From positions 382,664-435,060 of the forward strand of contig NZ_JAGFNS010000001.1 of assembly GCF_017592555.1 (NCBI RefSeq): a DNA stretch of 52,397 nt, given 5' to 3'. The translations under genes and the position numbers were made by a program. Positions 24,176 through 34,596 of the stretch are shown here, piece by piece. The DNA is from Actinoplanes flavus. GTDB lineage: Bacteria; Actinomycetota; Actinomycetes; Mycobacteriales; Micromonosporaceae. Under the pieces are notes generated by a model that searched no databases, had not been told where the DNA came from, and was given only the letters and a program-made list of their open reading frames with translations. The stretch's first letter is position 1; each line of letters starts with the position of its first letter.

Positions 24176-26548
24176 ATGCAGACCCCGCCCCGGACCCCCG
24201 AGACCCGCCGGCGTGGCCCCAACGGCCGCTTTCTGCCCCGGCCGGAGCAGACAGAGGCGCAGCCGATCGAGGCCCCCGATCCCGCGACCGCCCCGGAGCC
24301 GGCCGCCACCGAGCTGGTGGTGACCGAGCAGGCCGCCGCCGCGGAACCGGTGAGCCCGGCGGCCGTGGCGGAGGCGGTGATCACCGAGCGCGAGGTGTCC
24401 GAGCTCACCGGGAGTGAGATGGTCGCCGACCTGAACGACGACGAGGACGACGAGGACGCCGACGAGACGCCCGGCTACCTGCTGCCCGAGGACCGGTTCC
24501 ACAACCGGGAGCTGTCCTGGCTCGATTTCAACGCCCGGGTGCTGGCCCTGGCCGAGGACCCGGGGACGCCTCTGCTGGAGCGGGCCAAGTTCCTGGCCAT
24601 CTTCGCCAGCAACCTCGACGAGTTCTACATGGTCCGGGTGGCCGGCCTGAAGCGCCGGCTGAGCGCCGGCCTGCCGGTCCGCGGCGGTGACCGGTCCCCG
24701 CTGCGGCACCAGATCGAGATGATCACCGAGCGGACCGCCGACCTGGTCACCCGGCACGCCGCCTGCTTCGCCGACGAGGTCCGGCCGAAACTGGCGGCGG
24801 AGAGCATCGAGCTGGTCTCGTGGAAGGAGCTGGACGCTGCCGAGCAGGGGCGGCTGCGGACCTTCTTCCGGGAGCAGGTCTTCCCGGTCCTGACGCCGCT
24901 CGCCGTCGACCCGGCGCACCCGTTCCCGTACATCTCGAGTCGTTCGCTCAACCTGGCGGTGGCGCTGCGCTACCCGGAGGGCGACTCGCCGGAGCTGTTC
25001 GCCCGGGTCAAGGTGCCGAACAACGTGCCCCGCTTCGTGACCGTGCAGAACGACAGCCGCGGCGTGCGCTTCCTGCCGGTCGAGGAGCTGATCGCCGTAC
25101 ATCTGAATCAGCTCTTCCCGGGCATGCAGATCCTGGAGTGGCACCTGTTCCGGGTGACCCGCAACGCCGAGCTGGAGGTCGACGAGGACCGCGACGAGGA
25201 CCTGCTCCAGGCCCTGGAGCGGGAGCTGGCGCAGCGCCGGTTCGGTCCGCCGGTGCGGCTCGAGGTGGCCGCGTCGATCAGCGATCACGTGCTCGACCTG
25301 CTGGTCCGCGAGCTCGACATGGACAGCCAGGACGTGCTGCGGGTGCCCGGTCTGCTGGACCTGTCGGCGCTGTGGCAGGTGTTCGGCGAGTGCGACCGCG
25401 ACGATCTCAAGGACCGCCCGTTCGTGCCGGCGACCCACCCGCACCTGGCCGACGGCGAGGTGCCGCGCAGCGTGTTCAACCGGCTGCGCGAGTCGGACAT
25501 CCTGGTGCACCACCCGTACCACTCGTTCTCCACCAGCGTGCAGCGGTTCGTCGAGCAGGCGGCGGCCGACCCGAACGTGCTGGCCATCAAGCAGACGCTG
25601 TACCGGACGTCGGGCGACTCCCCGATCGTGGACGCCCTGGTCGACGCGGCGGCCGCCGGCAAGCAGGTGGTGGTGCTGGTCGAGGTGAAGGCCCGGTTCG
25701 ACGAGGTGGCCAACATCGCCTGGGCACGGACCCTGGAGCGGGCCGGCTGCCACGTGGTCTACGGCCTGGTCGGCTTGAAGACGCACTGCAAGACCGCCCT
25801 GGTGGTGCGGCAGGAGGGCAACCAGATCCGCCGCTACTGCCACATCGGCACCGGCAACTACCACCCCAAGACCGCCCGCCTGTACGAGGACTTCGGCATG
25901 CTGACCGCCGACCCGGAGGTGGGCGCCGACGTCACCGACCTGTTCAACGTGCTGACCGGATACAGCCGGCAGACCACGTACCGGCGTCTGCTGGTGGCGC
26001 CGCACGGCGTCCGCAAGGGCCTGCTGGAGCGGGTCGACGAGCAGGCCCGGATCGCCCGGGAGGGCGGCGAGGCGCTGGTCCAGTTCAAGGTGAACTCCCT
26101 GGTCGACGAGAAGACCATCGACGCGCTGTACCGGGCCTCGCAGGACGGGGTCAAGGTGGATCTGATCATCCGGGGCATGTGCGCGCTGCGGCCCGGCATC
26201 CCCGGCCTGTCGGAGAACATCCGGGTCCGCTCGATCGTCGGCCGGTTCCTGGAGCATTCGCGGGTGTTCCGGTTCGGTCCCGGGCCGGACGCCGAGTACT
26301 GGATGGGCTCCGCCGACCTGATGCACCGCAACCTGGACCGCCGGGTGGAGGCGCTGGTCAAGGTGACCCTGCCGTCGGCCCGTGAGGAGCTGCGGCACGT
26401 GCTGGAGTTCTCGATGGGCGAGCAGACCGAGGGCTGGGACCTGGACGCCGACGGTGTCTGGCACCGCAGCGCCGGCACCCCCGGCCGTCCTCAGGTGCAC
26501 CTCCAGGCGGCCATGCTGCGCCGGATCATCGGCAAGAAGCAGCACTGA
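24176..26548 (+). CDS. ppk1: Polyphosphate kinase 1
   Basis: Makes inorganic polyphosphate from ATP and the reverse. The protein has 790 aa: an N-terminal disordered, acidic extension of about 100 residues not found in E. coli Ppk, then the N, head and two PLD-like C domains. The autophosphorylated histidine should be His537 (LKTHCKT), and the second conserved histidine is His694 (LEHSRVF). Core motifs RELSWLDFN and [13 protein letters not shown] are present. It overlaps mutT1 by one base (TGATG). The fbiD-ppk1-mutT1-hupB order is that of Mycobacterium. Confidence 0.97.
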   Translation: MQTPPRTPETRRRGPNGRFLPRPEQTEAQPIEAPDPATAPEPAATELVVTEQAAAAEPVSPAAVAEAVITEREVSELTGSEMVADLNDDEDDEDADETPGYLLPEDRFHNRELSWLDFNARVLALAEDPGTPLLERAKFLAIFASNLDEFYMVRVAGLKRRLSAGLPVRGGDRSPLRHQIEMITERTADLVTRHAACFADEVRPKLAAESIELVSWKELDAAEQGRLRTFFREQVFPVLTPLAVDPAHPFPYISSRSLNLAVALRYPEGDSPELFARVKVPNNVPRFVTVQNDSRGVRFLPVEELIAVHLNQLFPGMQILEWHLFRVTRNAELEVDEDRDEDLLQALERELAQRRFGPPVRLEVAASISDHVLDLLVRELDMDSQDVLRVPGLLDLSALWQVFGECDRDDLKDRPFVPATHPHLADGEVPRSVFNRLRESDILVHHPYHSFSTSVQRFVEQAAADPNVLAIKQTLYRTSGDSPIVDALVDAAAAGKQVVVLVEVKARFDEVANIAWARTLERAGCHVVYGLVGLKTHCKTALVVRQEGNQIRRYCHIGTGNYHPKTARLYEDFGMLTADPEVGADVTDLFNVLTGYSRQTTYRRLLVAPHGVRKGLLERVDEQARIAREGGEALVQFKVNSLVDEKTIDALYRASQDGVKVDLIIRGMCALRPGIPGLSENIRVRSIVGRFLEHSRVFRFGPGPDAEYWMGSADLMHRNLDRRVEALVKVTLPSAREELRHVLEFSMGEQTEGWDLDADGVWHRSAGTPGRPQVHLQAAMLRRIIGKKQH

Positions 26549-27441
26549 TGCCGGCTGGTTCCACCGGGGCCGTGGAGCGGGCGGCCGGCGGGGTGCTCTA
26601 CCGCCGGGCCACCGCCGGCCTCGAGATCTGTGTGGTGCACCGGCCGCGGTACGACGACTGGAGCCTGCCCAAGGGCAAGCTGTCCGACGGTGAGCCGCCG
26701 CTGGTCGCCGCGGCCCGGGAGGTCGAGGAGGAGACCGGTACCGCCGGGATACCGCAGTTGCGGCTGCCCGACGTCGACTATCCGCTGCCCGGCGGGCGGC
26801 CGAAGAACGTGGCGTTCTGGTTGATGCGGGCCGGTTCGGACGGTCCGGTGCGGGACACCGACGAGGTCGACGAGCTGGCCTGGCTGCCCCTGGAGGAGGC
26901 GGCCGCTCGCCTGACGTACGCCGATGAACGCGACCTCCTGGCGCATGTCGCCGCGCTGCCGCCGGTGACCGCGGTGATCGCGCTGGTCCGGCACGGCCGG
27001 GCCGGGGAGCGTAAGAAGTGGGCCGGCCGTGACGAGCTGCGGCCGATCGATCCGGTCGGCGCGAAGCAGGCGGACCGGATCGCCGACCTGCTCACCCCGT
27101 TGCGACCGCGGCGTCTGGTGGCGGCGCCGCCGCTGCGCTGCGCCCAGACGCTGGAACCGCTCGCCGCGGCGCTCGGCGGTCAGCCGATCGTGCGGGACAG
27201 CGCGGTCGCCGAGCCCCCGAGCCCGGACCGGTTGCCGGCCCGGCTGGCGGCGGCCCGGTCCCGGCTGGCCGAGCTGCGCGCGCACGAGCGCGTGGTGGTG
27301 TGCAGCCAGGGCAAACTGATGCCGCAGTTGCTCGCGTCGCTGCACGGCGACGACGCCACCGAGCGGTTCAGAACGCCGAAGGGCGACGGTTGGCTGCTGA
27401 CCTGGTCCGGCGACCGGCTGCTGGGCGCGTCCCGGCTGTGA
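26548..27441 (+). CDS. mutT1: MutT1-like Nudix hydrolase fused to histidine phosphatase
   Basis: A two-domain protein of 297 aa. The N-terminal Nudix domain has its box starting GKLSDGEPPL at residue 43 and ending REVEEETGT. The C-terminal SixA-type histidine phosphatase domain starts at ALVRHGRAGE, with catalytic His149. The mycobacterial counterpart degrades 8-oxo-dGTP and diadenosine polyphosphates. The ATG shares an A with the ppk1 TGA, so translation is coupled. Its last 74 nt overlap the convergent membrane-protein gene. Confidence 0.93.
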   Translation: MPAGSTGAVERAAGGVLYRRATAGLEICVVHRPRYDDWSLPKGKLSDGEPPLVAAAREVEEETGTAGIPQLRLPDVDYPLPGGRPKNVAFWLMRAGSDGPVRDTDEVDELAWLPLEEAAARLTYADERDLLAHVAALPPVTAVIALVRHGRAGERKKWAGRDELRPIDPVGAKQADRIADLLTPLRPRRLVAAPPLRCAQTLEPLAAALGGQPIVRDSAVAEPPSPDRLPARLAAARSRLAELRAHERVVVCSQGKLMPQLLASLHGDDATERFRTPKGDGWLLTWSGDRLLGASRL

Positions 27442-27823
27442 CGGCACGGCCCGGCGGGTCCACCCGCCAGAGGCCGATCTGGTCGCCGGTCAGCCAGCGG
27501 GCCCGCCACAGCTCGTCGCGGCGGGGTTCCCAGTCCCGGTGCGGCAGCAGGGCGAGGCGCCAGCTCAGCACCCCGGCCAGGTACCACCCGTAGAGCGGGA
27601 CGACGCCCAGCCATCCGTCGAGCCGCCGGTACGAGCACCACGGCGCCGCCCAGCAGACCGCGATCCCGGACCATCCGCAGGTGATCAGCCAGTCCAGCAC
27701 CGGCCACCCGGTACGGTCCTCGGCCAGGTCGCCGAGGGTCCACCCGGGTACGACCGCGACGGCGAACAGCGCCGCCGCGACGGTGGCCCGGGCGGTCAGC
27801 CCACGGGGTCTCGATCGGTCCAT
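27368..27823 (-). CDS. Small hypothetical membrane protein
   Basis: A 151-aa protein from ATG 27823 with three hydrophobic segments (around residues 14-30, 42-60 and 72-90) and a Trp-rich cytoplasmic-looking region (HRDWEPRRDELWRARWLTGDQ). No characterised family is recognised. Its Arg-rich C-terminal 25 residues are encoded opposite the end of mutT1, so that tail may be accidental read-through into the neighbour. Confidence 0.6.
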   Translation of the reverse strand: MDRSRPRGLTARATVAAALFAVAVVPGWTLGDLAEDRTGWPVLDWLITCGWSGIAVCWAAPWCSYRRLDGWLGVVPLYGWYLAGVLSWRLALLPHRDWEPRRDELWRARWLTGDQIGLWRVDPPGRAVTAGTRPAAGRRTRSAANRRPSAF

Positions 27824-27866
27824 GCCCGGACCGTAGGCCGCCGGAACCGGGTCGCGCGGCCACACG

Positions 27867-27900
27867 GAAAAGGCGTCCACCCAACGGTGGACGCCTTTTC
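27867..27900. terminator. Bidirectional terminator after hupB
   Basis: GAAAAGGCGTCCACC (27867-27881) pairs perfectly with GGTGGACGCCTTTTC (27886-27900) across a 4-nt loop. T-rich ends on both strands suit the hupB transcript arriving on the minus strand. Confidence 0.9.
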
Positions 27901-27911
27901 GTCGCCTCTGC

Positions 27912-28679
27912 TCAGCGGGCCTTGCGTGCCGAGGCGGTGCGGGCCCGGGCCGGTGCGGCGGCCGGGGTGGCGGTCTTGCGGGCGGTCCGCTTGGCCGGGG
28001 TGGCCTTCGCGGTGGTCGCCGTCTTCTTCGCGGGCGCCGTGGTGGCCTTCTTGGTGGCCGTCTTCGTGGCCGGCGCCGTCTTGGTGGCGGTCGTCTTCTT
28101 GGCGGCCGTGGTCTTGGCGGTGGTCGCCTTGGTGGCCTTGGTGGCGGCCGTCTTCGTGGCCGCCTTCGTAGCCGTCTTGGTTGCGGTCGTCTTGGCAGGC
28201 GCCGTCTTGGTGGCGGTCGTCTTCTTGGCGGCCGCGGTCTTCGCGGTGGTCGCCTTGGTGGCCTTGGCGGCGGCCGTCTTCGTGGCCGCCTTCGTAGCCG
28301 TCTTGGTTGCGGTCGTCTTGGCAGGCGCCGTCTTGGTGGCGGCCGTCTTCTTGGCGGCCGCGGTGGTCGCCGTCTTCTTGGCGGCGGTGGCCGCCTTCGC
28401 CGGCTTTCCGCTCGCCACGAGTTCGCGGAATGCGCTGCCCGCCTTGAAGACCGCGACCGACGTCTTCTTCACCTTGACCGGCTCACCAGTCCGCGGATTT
28501 CGCGCGGTGCGCGCATTGCGTGCCCGCTTCTCGAACGAACCGAATCCGGTGAGCGCGACCTTGTCACCCTTGGCAACGGCGTTCTGCACCTCACTGATGA
28601 ACGCGTCCAAAGCCAGGGTCGCCGTCTTCCTGTCTCCCAGCCTGCCGGCGAGCGCCTCGATGAGCTCGGCCTTGTTCAC
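27912..28679 (-). CDS. hupB: HU DNA-binding protein with histone H1-like tail (HupB)
   Basis: Nucleoid protein of 255 aa. Residues 1-90 are a normal HU domain (NKAELIEALAGRLGDRKTA, GFGSFEKRARNARTARNPRTGEPV). The remaining 165 residues form a Lys/Ala/Thr tail of the mycobacterial HupB type, with a 42-aa internal duplication. The tail should bind DNA non-specifically and is a likely site of acetylation and methylation, by analogy with HupB. GTG 28679 is preceded by AGGAGG. Flanking terminators make it monocistronic. Confidence 0.95.
   Translation of the reverse strand: MNKAELIEALAGRLGDRKTATLALDAFISEVQNAVAKGDKVALTGFGSFEKRARNARTARNPRTGEPVKVKKTSVAVFKAGSAFRELVASGKPAKAATAAKKTATTAAAKKTAATKTAPAKTTATKTATKAATKTAAAKATKATTAKTAAAKKTTATKTAPAKTTATKTATKAATKTAATKATKATTAKTTAAKKTTATKTAPATKTATKKATTAPAKKTATTAKATPAKRTARKTATPAAAPARARTASARKAR
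28047..28352 (-). repeat. 126-bp tandem repeat in the hupB tail
   Basis: Two full 42-codon units (residues 110-151 and 152-193) and a partial third (194-211) are nearly identical at DNA level. The same word CGTGGCCGCCTTCGTAGCCG starts at 28155 and 28281. Copy-number change would lengthen or shorten the basic tail without a frameshift. Confidence 0.9.
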
Positions 28680-28734
28680 GATTTCCTCCTGGACGTGACG
28701 TGAGAACTGGCCCGTCGAAGGCCATTCTGCGCGC

Positions 28735-28764
28735 ACGGTATGCCCTGTGACCCGGTTACAGAAA
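28735..28764 (-). promoter_or_regulatory. Candidate hupB promoter
   Basis: On the minus strand TTTCTG (28764-28759) and TACCGT (28740-28735, TANNNT type) are separated by 18 nt. This leaves a 5' untranslated region of roughly 50 nt before GTG 28679. Confidence 0.45.
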
Positions 28765-28801
28765 CATTCAGGGGAAAAATGCGTTGTGTCCCAACGAATT
28801 C

Positions 28802-28828
28802 GCCCCTGCCGGGTGACCCGGCAGGGGC
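28802..28828 (-). terminator. Terminator-like hairpin after leuD
   Basis: GCCCCTGCCGGG and CCCGGCAGGGGC form a perfect 12-bp stem with a 3-nt loop, 17 nt beyond the leuD stop. There is no U-run, as often in high-GC genomes. Confidence 0.7.
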
Positions 28829-28845
28829 AAATTGGCGAAGAGGAA

Positions 28846-29436
28846 CTAAAGAACGACGGCCGGCTTGAAAGCGGGGCGGCCCTTCTCGTACGCGGTAATC
28901 GCGCCTTCGTGCCGCAGCGTCAGTCCGATGTCGTCGAGGCCCTCCATGAGGCGCCAGCGACTGAAATCGTCGATCGGGAACCCGTAGGCGGCGTCGTCCA
29001 CCCGGACCACCCGGCCCTCCAGGTCGACGGTGATCTCCTTCTCCGGCTCGCTCTCGGCCAGGTCCCAGAGACTCTCCACGATCTTCTGGTCCAGCTGGAT
29101 CGGGAGCAGGCCCTCCTTGAGGGAGTTGCCGCGGAAGATGTCGCCGAAGCGGGAGGCGATGACCGCCTTGAAGCCCCAGTCGCGCAGCGCCCAGACGGCG
29201 TGCTGCCGGGACGAGCCGGTGCCGAAGTTCGGTCCGGCGACCAGGATGGTGGCGCCCGCGTGGGCCGGCTTGTTCAGGACGAACGAGGGGTCCTCACGCC
29301 AGGCGTTGAAGAGCCCGTCCTCGAAGCCGGTCCGGGTGACCCGCTTCAGGTAGACCGCCGGGATGATCTGGTCGGTGTCCACGTCGGAGCGGCGCAGGGG
29401 CATGACCTTGCCGCTGTGGGTGACGAACTTGTCCAT
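28846..29436 (-). CDS. leuD: 3-isopropylmalate dehydratase small subunit
   Basis: Small swivel subunit of isopropylmalate isomerase in leucine synthesis, working with LeuC. The 196-aa protein has [14 protein letters not shown], the [17 protein letters not shown] loop and the [16 protein letters not shown] segment. The start is ATG 29436, 20 nt after leuC. Both are in one transcript, divergent from the IclR-type regulator. Confidence 0.97.
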   Translation of the reverse strand: MDKFVTHSGKVMPLRRSDVDTDQIIPAVYLKRVTRTGFEDGLFNAWREDPSFVLNKPAHAGATILVAGPNFGTGSSRQHAVWALRDWGFKAVIASRFGDIFRGNSLKEGLLPIQLDQKIVESLWDLAESEPEKEITVDLEGRVVRVDDAAYGFPIDDFSRWRLMEGLDDIGLTLRHEGAITAYEKGRPAFKPAVVL

Positions 29437-29456
29437 GACTGATGTCTCCCGGCTGG

Positions 29457-30911
29457 TCAGAGGTCGGCGGGGGCGGCCAGCCGGCCGACCACGGCGGTGG
29501 CGGCGGCGACCTGCGGCGAGACCAGGTGGGTACGCCCGCCCTTGCCCTGCCGGCCCTCGAAGTTGCGGTTGGAGGTGGACGCGGCGCGCTGGCCGGGGCT
29601 GAGCGTGTCCGGGTTCATGCCCAGGCACATGGAACAGCCGGCGAACCGCCACTCGGCGCCCGCCTCGGTGAAGACCTTGTCCAGGCCCTCGGCCTCGGCC
29701 TGTTCACGCACCTGGTACGAGCCGGGCACGATCATCATGCGGACGCCGTCGGCCACCTTGCGGCCGCGGATCACGTCGGCGGCGGCGCGCAGGTCCTCGA
29801 GCCGGCCGTTGGTGCACGAGCCGACGAAGACCACGTCGACCGGGACCTCGCGGAACGGGGTGCCCGGGGTGAGGTCCATGTACGCCAGCGCGCGCTCGGC
29901 GGCGGTGCGCTCGACGTCGTCGAGGAAGTCCTCCGGGCTCGGCACCACGCCGTTCAGCGCCGCGCCCTGGCCCGGGTTGGTGCCCCAGGTGATGAACGGG
30001 CTGATCTGCGAGGCGTCCAGGATGATCTCGGTGTCGTACTCGGCGTCCGGATCGGTGACGAGGGTCTTCCAGTACTCGACCGCGGCGTCCCACTGCTCGC
30101 CCTGCGGGGCGTGCGCGCGGCCCTTCAGGTACGCGAACGTGGTCTCGTCCGGCGCGATCATGCCGGCCTTGGCGCCCCACTCGATCGACATGTTGCAGAT
30201 CGTCATCCGGCCCTCCATGGAGAGCTTGCGGATGGCCTCGCCGCGGTACTCCACGATGTGGCCGTTGCCGCCGCCGGTGCCGGTCTGCGTGATCAGGGCG
30301 AGGATCAGGTCCTTCGCGGAGACGCCCGGGCCCAGCTCGCCGACCACGGTGACGGCCATCGTCCGCGGCTTGGCCTGCGGCAGCGTCTGGGTGGCGAGGA
30401 CGTGCTCGACCTCGCTGGTGCCGATGCCGAAGGCCAGCGCGCCGAACGCGCCGTGGGTGGCGGTGTGCGAGTCGCCGCAGACGATCGTCATGCCGGGCTG
30501 GGTGAGACCCAGCTGCGGGCCGATCACGTGCACGATGCCCTGGTTCACGTCGCCCAGCGGCCGGATCTCGACACCGAACTCGGCGCAGTTCTTCCGCAGC
30601 GTCTCGATCTGCGTGCGCGAGGTGGTGTCGGCGATCGTGAACAGCTCACCGCGCTTGGTGTTGAACGCGGGATCCGCATACCCGGTCGGGGTGTTGTGGT
30701 CCTCCGTCGCGAGCGTGAGGTCGGTCCGGCGAACCGGCCGGCCGGCCATCCGCAGACCGTCGAAGGCTTGCGGGCTGGTGACCTCGTGCAGCAGGTGCAG
30801 GTCGATGAAGAGCAGGTCGGGCTCGCCCTCGGCCGTGCGCACCACGTGGTCATCCCAGACCTTCTCGGCCAGGGTCCTGGGTTTCCCGCTCTGGGGAGTG
30901 ACTCCCACCAT
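29457..30911 (-). CDS. leuC: 3-isopropylmalate dehydratase large subunit
   Basis: Catalytic aconitase-family subunit carrying a [4Fe-4S] cluster. The 484-aa protein has cluster ligands in GSCTNGR and in [10 protein letters not shown] (Cys426 and Cys429). Family motifs include [14 protein letters not shown] and TRTQIETL. The start is ATG 30911. No leader peptide was found in the 49-bp gap to the regulator, so control is probably by the divergent NdgR-like protein. Confidence 0.97.
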   Translation of the reverse strand: MVGVTPQSGKPRTLAEKVWDDHVVRTAEGEPDLLFIDLHLLHEVTSPQAFDGLRMAGRPVRRTDLTLATEDHNTPTGYADPAFNTKRGELFTIADTTSRTQIETLRKNCAEFGVEIRPLGDVNQGIVHVIGPQLGLTQPGMTIVCGDSHTATHGAFGALAFGIGTSEVEHVLATQTLPQAKPRTMAVTVVGELGPGVSAKDLILALITQTGTGGGNGHIVEYRGEAIRKLSMEGRMTICNMSIEWGAKAGMIAPDETTFAYLKGRAHAPQGEQWDAAVEYWKTLVTDPDAEYDTEIILDASQISPFITWGTNPGQGAALNGVVPSPEDFLDDVERTAAERALAYMDLTPGTPFREVPVDVVFVGSCTNGRLEDLRAAADVIRGRKVADGVRMMIVPGSYQVREQAEAEGLDKVFTEAGAEWRFAGCSMCLGMNPDTLSPGQRAASTSNRNFEGRQGKGGRTHLVSPQVAAATAVVGRLAAPADL

Positions 30912-30924
30912 CTGGACATCCTAA

Positions 30925-30934
30925 ATTCTGGAAT
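30925..30934. promoter_or_regulatory. Palindromic operator candidate leuC / iclR
   Basis: ATTCTGGAAT is an inverted repeat (ATTC-TG-GAAT) in the AT-richer 49-bp divergent gap. Its position suits an NdgR-type regulator acting on both leuCD and itself. It is short and could occur by chance. Confidence 0.4.
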
Positions 30935-30960
30935 GTATGTTTCGGCTTGTGGGACACAGT

Positions 30961-31647
30961 ATGAGCGGTGTAGGCGTTCTCGACAAGGCGGTAGTCATCC
31001 TCGCCGCGTGTGTCGACGGCGCCAGCCTGGCCGAACTCGTCGAGCGCACCAAGCTGCCGCGGGCGACCGCACATCGCCTGGCCCAGGCTCTGGAGATTCA
31101 TCGGATGCTGGTCCGGGACACTCAAGGAAGATGGCGTCCAGGACCGAGATTGGGCGAGTTGGCCAATGCCGCACCGGACGTTCTGCTGACCGCCGCCGAG
31201 CCCCTGCTGTCCGCACTGCGGGACGCGACCGGCGAGAGCGCTCAGCTCTACCTGCGGCGGGCCGATGAGCGCATCTGTGTGGCCGCCGCCGAGCGCGCCA
31301 GTGGTCTGCGCGACACCGTGCCGGTCGGCTCGGTGCTGCCGATGGTCGCCGGTTCGGCCGCCCAGATCCTGCTCGCGTGGGAGCCGCCGGAGGCGGTGAT
31401 GCCGCTCCTGCCGCGCTGCAAGTTCACCGGCCGCACCCTGGCCGAGGTGCGCCGCCGCGGCTGGGCACAGAGCGTCGCCGAGCGTGAGCCGGGTGTGGCG
31501 AGCGTCTCCGCGCCGATCCGCGACCGGACCGGCCGGGTGATCGCGTCCATCTCGATAAGCGGTCCGATCGAGCGACTGGGCCGCCGCCCCGGTGAGCGCC
31601 ACGCGATGGCCGTCGTCCGCGCCGGCCAGCGCCTGTCCGGCCTCTGA
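30961..31647 (+). CDS. ndgR: IclR-family regulator, NdgR type
   Basis: A 228-aa transcription factor with an N-terminal winged helix (GVGVLDKAVVILAAC...LPRATAHRLAQALE) and an IclR effector domain (TGESAQLYLRR, ERASGLRDTVPVGS, AGSAAQILLAWE, ISGPIERLG). The sequence agrees with NdgR of Streptomyces, which controls leucine and other amino-acid genes and is divergent from leuCD. I chose ATG 30961 because that family starts just before GVGVLDKA; a start at 30937 is also open. Confidence 0.9.
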   Translation: MSGVGVLDKAVVILAACVDGASLAELVERTKLPRATAHRLAQALEIHRMLVRDTQGRWRPGPRLGELANAAPDVLLTAAEPLLSALRDATGESAQLYLRRADERICVAAAERASGLRDTVPVGSVLPMVAGSAAQILLAWEPPEAVMPLLPRCKFTGRTLAEVRRRGWAQSVAEREPGVASVSAPIRDRTGRVIASISISGPIERLGRRPGERHAMAVVRAGQRLSGL

Positions 31648-31783
31648 TTCCCCCTTCTCTCACCCCTCCGCCCCGTCCGCCCCGCCTTCGAGCGGGGCGG
31701 CTTCGTTTTCCCGCCTCGCCTCCGGCGAGAGTCCCCGGCCTCGCCTCCGGCGGAAGATCGCGATGTGTGGATAGGCTGCCGCC

Positions 31784-34542
31784 GTGCGGCTCTTCGGGCA
31801 GGGCGATCGGCTCTTCGGGCGCGACGCCGAGTGCGCGGTCCTGGACGGACTGCTCTCCGGGGCGCGATCCGGGCACAGCGCGGCCCTGGTGCTGCGCGGC
31901 GAGGCCGGCGCGGGCAAGACCGCCTTGCTTCGGTACGCGCTGAGCACGGCGACCGGCGCACCGGCCGGCAGCGCCGCGGTCCTCGTCATCAGCGGCGTCG
32001 AGGCGGAGGCCGGGCTGCCGTACGCCGGGCTGCACCGCCTGCTCATCCCGCTCCTGCCGGAACGCGGCCACCTCCCGCCCGCCCAGCGCGCCGCCCTCGA
32101 GGTGGCCTGCGGCCTCACCGACGGCCCCACCCCCGACCTCTACCTGGTCAGCCTCGCGACGCTCACCCTGCTGGCCGCCGCGCCCCGGCTCTGCGTCGTC
32201 GACGACGTGCACTGGCTCGACCCGGACTCGGCCCGCGCCCTCGCCTTCGTGGCCCGCCGCCTGCACGCCGAGGGCGTCGTCCTGCTGTTCGGCCAGCGGG
32301 TGGCCGCCGAGGATCCGGGGCCGCTCGCCGGCGTGGCGGTGCTGGAGATCACCGGCCTGGCCAGCGGCGACGCCGTGGCGCTGCTCTCCGACGTGGTCAC
32401 CGGCGACCTGGACCTGGGCCTGGCCGAGCACATCGCGGAGAGCACCGGCGGCAACCCGCTGGCCCTCACCGACCTGGGCCGGGAACTCACCGCCGAGCAG
32501 CTGCGCGGCGCGTCCCCGCTGCCCGACCCGGTGCCGATCGGCAGCCGCCTGGAGGCGCACTACTCGGCGCGGGTCAGCGGCTACCCGGAGGCCGCCCGGA
32601 CCTGGCTGGTGCTCGCGGCGGCCGGTGCGGGCGCCCGCCACGAGCATCTGCTGGCCGCCGCCGGGCTCCTGGCGGTACGGCCCGAGGACGCCGCGCCCGC
32701 CGAGTCGGACCGGCTGGTGTCCGGCACGCCGCCGGTGGTGTTCCGGCATCCCCTGGTCCGCTCGGCGGTCTACGGCGACGCCCCGGCCCCGAGCCGCCGC
32801 GCCGCGCACGCCGCCCTGGCCGCCGCCATCACCGGTGACGCCGACCGCCGGGCCTGGCATCTGGCCGCCGCCACCGCCGCGCCGGACGAGACGGTCGCCG
32901 CCGAGCTGGAGCGCCGTGCCGACCGGGCCGGCGCCCGTGGCGGGCACGCCGCCCGGGCCACCTTCCTGAGCCGGGCGGCCGAGCTGACCCCGGACGAGAC
33001 CGTCCGCACCGGACGCCGGGTGGAGGCGGCCGCCGCCGCGATGGCGGCCGGCGCGCCGGCCCGGGCCCTGCTGCTTCTGGAGACCGCCGACGACGATCAC
33101 CTGTCCGGGGCGGCCCGCGGATCGGCGCTGCTCACCCGGGCCCTCGCCACGGTCAACACCGGCGCGCCCACCGCGTTGCGGGACGCCACCGCGCTCTGCC
33201 TGGAGGCGGCCGGCGCGTTCGGCGCCGACCACGGCCGGGCCCGGCGGGCCGCGGTGCAGGCCGTCGACCACGCCATCGGCGCGGAACACCTGTCGTCGGT
33301 GAGCGAGACCACGGTCGCGGCCGAGGCCGCCCGGCTCGCCGCCACCGATCCGGACGGGCTGGACGGGCTCCTGCTGGCCGCCTACGCGTCGTTCATCCAG
33401 GACGGGTACGCCTCCTGCGTACCCCTGCTGCGGCGGGCCGTCGCCGCGATCGCCGACCCGGCCCTCCCGGACGAGACGCTGCGCCGCCGGTTCGTCGTCG
33501 GGATCAACTACTGCAACCTGCTCTGGGACGACGACACCAAGCTGGTGCTGCTGGACCGGGCCGAGGCCGCCGCCCGGCGTACCGGCGCCCTGCACACGCT
33601 GGACCTGGTCCACTTCGTCGGCGCGATGACCGACGCGGCGCTGGGCCGGCTGCGGCACGCCGACCGGCACGACGCCGCCGGGCAGCGGCTGCGCCGGTCG
33701 ATCGGCATCACCGCCGAGCAGGAGCAGGTGTGGCGGCATCCCGAACTGGTGGCCTGGCGTGCCCCGGACGGCTTCCGGGAGACGGTTCCGCAGGCGCTGC
33801 GGGTCTTCGAGATGCTGCACATGGGCGGCATGCACGCGGTCACCCGCCTCGCCGTGGCCGGTCTGGAGATCGCCGGCGGCGCCTATCCGGCCGCCCGTGA
33901 GCTCCTGCTGGGCATCGCCGACCCGGGCCGCCCTCGCCGGTACGCCTGGGCCCTACCCGATCTCGTCGAGGCCGCCCTCCGGTCCGGTGACCGCGCGACG
34001 GCCGAACAGGCCTGCGCCGACCTGACGTCGGCCGCCGGCAACAGCGGCACACCCCGGGCCCTGGGGCTGCTCGACCGGTCCCGGGCCCTGCTGGCCGCGC
34101 CCGGGGAGGCCGAGGAGCACTACCGCGCCGCCGTCGAGCGGCTCGCCGCCACACCGGCGTACGGCGACCTGGCCCGGGCCCGGCTGCTCTACGGCGAGTG
34201 GCTGCGGCGGCGCCGGCGCCGGCGTGACGCCCGGGACCAGCTCGCCACGGCGCTGGAGATGTTCGAGGAGGTCGGGGCCACGGTGTTCGCCGGGCGCGCC
34301 CGGGCCGAACTGGGGGCGACCGGGGAGAGCGTGCGCTCACCCGTACCGAGGGAGAGCGAAACGGCCCTGACCCCGCAGGAGGCCGCCGTGGCCCGCCTGG
34401 CCGGCGCCGGGGCGACGAACGCGGAGATCGCCGCGCCCCCCTCTACCTGAGTCCCAGCACGGTCGACTACCACCTGCGGAAGGTGTTCCGGAAGCTCGGC
34501 GTCACCTCGCGGCGGCGGTTGCGCGGCGTGTTGCACGACTGA
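31784..34542 (+). pseudogene. LuxR-family AAA ATPase regulator, frameshifted before its HTH
   Basis: A large regulator of the LAL type. It has Walker A GEAGAGKT (residues 39-46), Walker B VVDDVHWLD (about 138-146), a long helical repeat region, and a C-terminal LuxR helix-turn-helix. The reading frame from GTG 31784 stops at 34450 directly after TNAEIAA, in a run of six C (34436-34441). The rest of the HTH ([20 protein letters not shown]) continues in another frame to a stop at 34540-34542. Normal LuxR domains have one residue between AEIAA and L, so the run carries two extra bases or one too few. This is either a true truncation or a homopolymer error. Confidence 0.85.
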
Positions 34543-34596
34543 CTACGAGTTCCACGGGATTCGCCGGTGGGCGCGTTCCCACCAGGATCGTAGGAC

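Noticed and set aside
24143..26545. An 800-codon minus-strand frame opposite ppk1
   Set aside because: It is a GC-rich shadow of ppk1 with no recognisable motif.
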